Assembly (NCBI RefSeq): GCF_016862215.1
Contig: NZ_BOMN01000118.1
Span: 43,001 to 107,000 of the forward strand
DNA: 64,000 bases
Direction: 5' to 3'
Origin: Winogradskya humida
Lineage (GTDB): Bacteria; Actinomycetota; Actinomycetes; Mycobacteriales; Micromonosporaceae
In this document: piece after piece, positions 60,068 through 64,000 of the stretch
Position numbering within the stretch: the stretch's first letter is position 1
How the letters are laid out: each line of letters starts with the position of its first letter
The notes under the pieces: model-generated
The model's input: the letters and a program-made list of their open reading frames with translations, nothing else
What the model was told of the DNA's origin: nothing
Database searches by the model: none
Translations under genes and position numbers: made by a program

Positions 60068-60381
60068 GTCGAAAGCCCGGGGGCGCCGATGGCCCGGGAT
60101 ATCTGCTGCTGCATGGCACCCACTTCGCGTCGAGCCTCGGACGCGCCCGTCGCGGTCAGCCGGTAATAACGCCGCGTCGGGCGCCCCTCGACAGCGGGGT
60201 CGACGTCTTCCCAGCGTGACTCGACCCATCCAGCGCGCTCCAGGCGTACCAAAATGGGGTAGAGCGTGCCGCTCGGCAGGGAGGTGGCATGCATGATCTT
60301 GAGGCCGTAGTGCTCGCCCACGGGGTCGGCGAGCAGGGCGGCGACCACCTTGAGCACCGACGACGTCATCCGCACAGCCAT
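60064..60381 (-). CDS. PadR-family transcriptional repressor
   Basis: A 105-residue single-domain PadR winged helix: LKVVAALLADPVGEHYGLKIMHATSLPSGTLYPILVRLERAGWVESRWEDVDPAVEGRPTRRYYRLTATGA. The YxI...LxxGTLYPxLxRLE and wing GRP-RRYYxLT patterns are diagnostic. Short PadR proteins of this type repress a coupled membrane protein until an inducer binds. The promoter is in the 57-base gap to the divergent O-antigen-ligase-like gene, which contains CTACATAGGG, also found ahead of the GT87 gene. ATG 60381 or 60369 is the start. Confidence 0.93.
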   Translation of the reverse strand: MAVRMTSSVLKVVAALLADPVGEHYGLKIMHATSLPSGTLYPILVRLERAGWVESRWEDVDPAVEGRPTRRYYRLTATGASEARREVGAMQQQISRAIGAPGLST

Positions 60382-60438
60382 GTCCAGATCCTACATAGGG
60401 CTCGCTGGGTTCGAGCCGGTCAGCATTACACTGCATCG

Positions 60439-61713
60439 ATGCCCGCACTGCCCGTCTGGCCGCTCTATCTGATGTTCGGCATGGTGCCGTTCTGGTGGGT
60501 GCTGGGCGGCCTCAACCTGATCTGGCCCGTTTTCTCGGTCGTGCTCGGTGTAGTGCTGCTGAGTCGCGGGAAGGTCCGGATGCCGACCGGCTGGTCGCTG
60601 TGGCTCGTTCTGATCGGGCTGATCGTGGTGAGCGGCACCCGCCTCGAGAAGGTCACCTCCGTTTTCATGTACGGCCTTCGCCTCGGTTTTGTGGTGGTGG
60701 CTTTTGTCGTTTACCTCTACGTCTACAACGCTGCCCGCAACGGCATCAGTTGGAAGCTGCTGTTCCAGCCCCTGATGGTTTTCTGGCTGTCAATGGTGGT
60801 GCTCGGCTGGATCGGCGTTTTCGCTCCCCGCTTCGCTCTCACCACGCCGGTGGAAATGCTGCTGCCGAAGAGCATCTCGAACGACCGCATCGTGCAGGCG
60901 CTCACCCATGTGCACGCCACCGAATACAGTGCGACCAGCCAAAATCCGTACTACCGGACCGCTGCGCCCTACCCTTACACCAATAACTGGGGCACGGGCT
61001 TCGCAATTCTCATCCCCTGCGTCGTCGCCTATCTTTCTTCGGTACGCGAAGGCCTTCTTCGCAAAGCAGTGATCGTCTCTCTGCCGTTGTCCCTGGTCCC
61101 GGCGTTCCTGACGCTGAACCGCGGCATGTTCGTCGGGCTCGGCGCCGGGATGCTCTATCTCGGCCTGCGTGCACTGATGCGTGGCGACGTGCGGGTCATC
61201 GCCTCGATCGTCGGCGTCTCGGTGCTGGCCTGGGTGGTCACGCTCGTCATCCCGGTCATGGACCTCATCAACAACCGGGTGGAGAACACCGAATCCACTC
61301 GCGACCGCGCCGACCTCTACTGGCAGACCATCAACGCGGTCCTGCACTCGCCCGTTCTGGGATTCGGCGCGCCCCGCACGGTGGACACCACAACCGGAGC
61401 AGAGCCTTTGGGTACGCAGGGACAGCTCTGGCTGCTGATGTACAGCCATGGCATCCCGGCGCTCATCGTCTTCCTGCTTCTTTTCCTGGTCATCGCCCGG
61501 CGTCTGTCCGCGGCAGTGTCCACGCCGGGCAAATGGTTGAGCGTCATTCCGGTCATCGCGCTCATCCTCACGCCGTTCTACGGTTTTACCGACGTGAACC
61601 TTTCCGTCATGTTCTTCGGGATCGCCCTGGCGATGGCGGCGGTGGACGGCCCCGTCAACCGTCCCGGCGTACCCATGGCCATTCCTGTGCCGGTAAGGGC
61701 CGGGACGGTCTAA
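60439..61713 (+). CDS. O-antigen ligase/polymerase-like membrane protein
   Basis: A 424-residue protein with about 11 helices starting MPALPVWPLYLMFGMVPFWWVLGGLNLIWPVF. A large extracytoplasmic loop (~140-185: SISNDRIVQALTHVHATEYSATSQNPYYRTAAPYPYTNNWG) and the RDRADLYWQTINAVLHSPVLGFGAPR segment (~290-315) match the Wzy/WaaL O-antigen ligase superfamily, including the conserved R..W....P..G.G pattern. It probably polymerises or ligates a surface glycan. ATG at 60439 is chosen; the frame is open earlier but runs into the PadR gene. Its stop overlaps the chemoreceptor stop by 4 bases (61710-61713). Confidence 0.88.
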   Translation: MPALPVWPLYLMFGMVPFWWVLGGLNLIWPVFSVVLGVVLLSRGKVRMPTGWSLWLVLIGLIVVSGTRLEKVTSVFMYGLRLGFVVVAFVVYLYVYNAARNGISWKLLFQPLMVFWLSMVVLGWIGVFAPRFALTTPVEMLLPKSISNDRIVQALTHVHATEYSATSQNPYYRTAAPYPYTNNWGTGFAILIPCVVAYLSSVREGLLRKAVIVSLPLSLVPAFLTLNRGMFVGLGAGMLYLGLRALMRGDVRVIASIVGVSVLAWVVTLVIPVMDLINNRVENTESTRDRADLYWQTINAVLHSPVLGFGAPRTVDTTTGAEPLGTQGQLWLLMYSHGIPALIVFLLLFLVIARRLSAAVSTPGKWLSVIPVIALILTPFYGFTDVNLSVMFFGIALAMAAVDGPVNRPGVPMAIPVPVRAGTV

Positions 61714-63323
61714 TAGCGGAAGCGGGAGACCAGGCTGCTCAGTTCGGTCGACAGCCTGGTCAGCTCGGTCGTGGCGGCGCGTGACTGGGCCACACCCTCG
61801 CTGGTCTGCGCGGCCGCGGTGGCGACCCCGGTGATGTTCTGGGCGATCTCGCTGGTGCCACCGGCGGCCTGGCCGACGCTGCGGCTCATTTCCCCGGTGG
61901 TCGCGGTCTGTTCCTCGACCGCGCTGGCGATGGTGGTCTGGAAGTCGCTGATCCGCTCGATGACCAGGGAGATCTCGCCGATCGCGGTGACCGCTCCAGC
62001 GGTGTCGGCCTGGATGGCCTCGACCCGGCGGGAGATGTCCTCGGTCGCGCGGGCGGTCTCCTGAGCGAGATCCTTGACCTCGGAGGCGACGACGGCGAAG
62101 CCCTTTCCGGCCTCGCCGGCCCGGGCGGCCTCGATGGTCGCGTTCAGGGCGAGCAGGTTCGTCTGCTCGGCGATCGAGGTGATGACCTTGATGACGTTGC
62201 CGATCTCGGCGGAGGACTCGCCCAGTTTGTTCATGGTCTCCGACGTGGCCGAGGTGATCGTGACAGCCTCGGCGGCCACCCGCGCGGCCTCGGTCGCGTT
62301 CTGCGAGATCTCCCGGATTGACGTGCCCATCTCCTCGCTTCCGGCCGACACCGTGTCGACGCTGCGGGAGATCTCCTCGGCGGCGGCTGACACAGCCTGC
62401 GCCTGCACCGAGGTGATCTCCGCCGAGGAGGCGATCTGGGTGGAGGTCGCCGACATCTCCTCCGCCGCCCCGGCCAGCGAGGAAGCCGACTCGTCGATGG
62501 TGGAGACCGTGCTGCGCAACTGGCTCAGGGCGGAGTCGAGGGCCTGTCCCATCTGCCCGGGCTCGTCGCGGGAGGTCAGGCCGCTGCTGCGGGTCAGGTC
62601 ACCGGTCGCGAGGGCGTCACAGACCGCCTTGACGCGAGCCAGCGACCGTACGATCGCCTGCGCGACCAGGAAGCCTAGCGCGAGCACCAGGATCGCGCCG
62701 ATCGTGATGACCAGGATGATCACCAGTCGCCCGGTGGAATAGGTGCTCTTGGCCGCGGTGTCCGATTGCTTGGCCTGCGCGGCCTCGGCTGCCGTCAGCT
62801 CTTCCACCCCGGCGCTGATCTTCGTGAACAGCGGCGCGGCGGAATCCTCGTTCACTTTCTGGAATGCGGCGTAGTCGTTGTCCTGCCCGGCCTGGAACTG
62901 GTCGCCCTGGGCAACCGTCTTGTACGCCGCCCAGTTCGACTGGAGCTCGGCCACGGTCGCCGCGGCACCGGCCGGCCCGCTGGCAACATAGGCCGCGATC
63001 GCCTCATCGGTGGCCTTGATGTCCGCTGTGAACAGCGTGTTGTACTTCTCGCTGGTGGCGTCGTCCTGGGCGATGGCAGCAGTCGCCAGGTCAAGCCGCG
63101 TCTGCGCCATGTCCGCCTGCACGGTGGCGATGGCCTGTGAGCTGCTGAGATTCTCGCTGTAGATCGCATGAGCCGCGTCACTCGCCCGCCCGAGCGCGAT
63201 CAGCCCCACCATCGCCACACCGATGGCCATGACCACCGCCAGGCAGATCACAGCGATAAATTTTGTGCGCACACTCAGGTCGGAGAACGAGAGCCGTGCT
63301 GAGGTTCCCGGTGCAGTTGTCAC
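61710..63323 (-). CDS. Methyl-accepting chemotaxis protein
   Basis: A 537-residue chemoreceptor. The first membrane helix is ~22-45, an extracellular four-helix-bundle sensor ~46-195 (AIYSENLSSSQAIATVQADMAQTRLDLATAAI), a second helix ~198-222 (LVIILVITIGAILVLALGFLV), HAMP ~223-275, and a long cytoplasmic signalling hairpin with the conserved tip SIAEQTNLLALNATIEAARAGE, then GKGFAVVASEVKDLAQ. It feeds a CheA/CheW array to guide motility; spores of Actinoplanes-type organisms swim. There are no che genes in the window. The C-terminus lacks a CheR-binding NWETF pentapeptide. Confidence 0.96.
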   Translation of the reverse strand: MTTAPGTSARLSFSDLSVRTKFIAVICLAVVMAIGVAMVGLIALGRASDAAHAIYSENLSSSQAIATVQADMAQTRLDLATAAIAQDDATSEKYNTLFTADIKATDEAIAAYVASGPAGAAATVAELQSNWAAYKTVAQGDQFQAGQDNDYAAFQKVNEDSAAPLFTKISAGVEELTAAEAAQAKQSDTAAKSTYSTGRLVIILVITIGAILVLALGFLVAQAIVRSLARVKAVCDALATGDLTRSSGLTSRDEPGQMGQALDSALSQLRSTVSTIDESASSLAGAAEEMSATSTQIASSAEITSVQAQAVSAAAEEISRSVDTVSAGSEEMGTSIREISQNATEAARVAAEAVTITSATSETMNKLGESSAEIGNVIKVITSIAEQTNLLALNATIEAARAGEAGKGFAVVASEVKDLAQETARATEDISRRVEAIQADTAGAVTAIGEISLVIERISDFQTTIASAVEEQTATTGEMSRSVGQAAGGTSEIAQNITGVATAAAQTSEGVAQSRAATTELTRLSTELSSLVSRFRY

Positions 63324-63432
63324 TGACGCTCCTAGACGCGATCCCAGCTTCCTCTAGCCGATTCGGTCGTTCTGCGGAGCAGTTGAGGCTCTGGCGGGTT
63401 TCCAACTCCTCCCCACCCACTCCGGCATCCTT

Positions 63433-63966
63433 GTGACCATGACTTTGACCTGCCGCCTAGCCAGCCGCGAGGACATGCCCGCCCTCCTGCCGATGATCGA
63501 CGCGGCAATCATCGAACTGCAGCGGGGCTTCCTCGACGCCGACCAGATCCGTTCGAGCCGAGCCATCATGGGCCTGGACACCCAGCTCATCGACGACGGC
63601 ACGTACTTCGTGGTCGAATCCGACGGCGAAATCGCAGGCTGTGGAGGCTGGAGCCGCCGAGCCACCCTCTACGGCGGTGACCACTCGGCGGGACGTGACG
63701 CGGCCCTGCTCAACCCGGAAACCGAACCGGCCCGGATCCGCGCGATGTACACCCACCCCGCCTTCACCCGCCGGGGCGTGGGCAGCCTGGTCCTTGCCCG
63801 CTGCGAGCAAGCAGCAGCGGCGGAAGGCTTCACTGCCCTGGAACTGATGGGCACCCTGGCCGGAGCGCCGCTCTACAAGGCAGCAGGCTTCGAACCGCTC
63901 GAAGAACTAGCCGACGACACAGGAGGTGCATCGGTCCCACTGATCCGCATGCGCAAGGCAATTTGA
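63433..63966 (+). CDS. GNAT-family N-acetyltransferase
   Basis: A 177-residue acetyltransferase. The acetyl-CoA site follows RIRAMYTHPAFTRRGVGSLVLARCEQAAAAEGF (motif A, R-R-G-V-G), with ALELMGTLAGAPLYKAAGFEPLEEL (motif B, the YxxxGF end). The N-terminal RLASREDMPALLPMIDAAI is the first strand-helix. The substrate amine is unknown. The start is GTG 63433 or ATG 63439. It is divergent from the chemoreceptor with ~110 bases between. The last ~34 bases of the window show nothing further. Confidence 0.92.
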   Translation: MTMTLTCRLASREDMPALLPMIDAAIIELQRGFLDADQIRSSRAIMGLDTQLIDDGTYFVVESDGEIAGCGGWSRRATLYGGDHSAGRDAALLNPETEPARIRAMYTHPAFTRRGVGSLVLARCEQAAAAEGFTALELMGTLAGAPLYKAAGFEPLEELADDTGGASVPLIRMRKAI

Positions 63967-64000
63967 TCGCAAAAAGCCTGATCAGCGGGCCCCTCAACTG

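Overview
The window is high-GC actinomycete DNA, most likely from Actinoplanes or a close relative in the Micromonosporaceae. Support for this: strong G+C bias in third codon positions, a conservon (cvnABCD) operon, ANTAR, SARP, ROK and MHYT regulators, DUF3817, DUF6158 and DUF1360 small proteins, a c-di-AMP riboswitch ahead of an NlpC/P60 hydrolase, and a chemoreceptor (members of this group make motile spores). The genus is an inference from gene content.

Layout. 1-3469: a cvnABCD signalling operon (cvnA cut by the window edge) ending in a perfect hairpin terminator. 3.6-5.2 kb: an orphan minus-strand gene, a stray cvnD fragment, and a membrane-anchored BMP-like protein. 5.3-20.5 kb: the accessory island. 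A 3,625-residue secreted RHS/YD-repeat polymorphic toxin with three LamG domains, a ricin-B lectin, a Hint autoprotease and a C-terminal toxin overlaps its putative immunity gene by 4 bp. Next come an intact IS5-type transposase and a frameshifted IS4-type transposase. The latter is fused at a sharp junction to a second copy of the Hint module carrying a different tip (HNH nuclease) with its own overlapping immunity gene (SUFU family) and an SMI1/KNR4 remnant. This looks like a displaced, promoterless spare tip cassette that could recombine with the active toxin through the shared Hint sequence.

20.5-29 kb: a SARP regulator fused to membrane helices and a helix-hairpin-helix domain, a lipoprotein, a lactonase-like propeller, a fused substrate-binding/VWA protein, a divergent SpoIIE phosphatase/MarR pair, and a ROK repressor. 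29-33.2 kb: xylA-xylB-MFS xylose operon, divergent from the ROK gene, with a clear promoter containing an inverted repeat. 33.1-40 kb: GH13 glucosidase, HD protein, MHYT membrane protein, a 47-residue GPGG microprotein, a nucleotidyltransferase/BON/metallophosphoesterase operon, a dTMP-kinase-like protein and an SDR. 40-50 kb: group 2 sigma factor, riboswitch-controlled NlpC/P60 enzyme, small conserved actinobacterial proteins, a GAF-ANTAR protein, an ABM monooxygenase, and a methyltransferase/MarR/DHA2-efflux operon. 50-64 kb: a NarL-type response regulator, a large repeat-rich single-pass membrane protein, serA, a DrrAB-type ABC exporter, a strand-asymmetric GT-rich low-complexity tract, a GT87 mannosyltransferase-like protein, a PadR/membrane-protein pair, an O-antigen-ligase-like protein, a methyl-accepting chemotaxis protein and a GNAT acetyltransferase.

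Intergenic repeats are common: a 14-bp x 6 array and a 29-bp-period duplication both spanning stop codons, a 23-bp x 8 array, ~50-bp repeats at the end of the GT87 gene, and hexamer repeats. No tRNA, rRNA or CRISPR array was seen. All functional calls are by reading the sequence; no database search was run.
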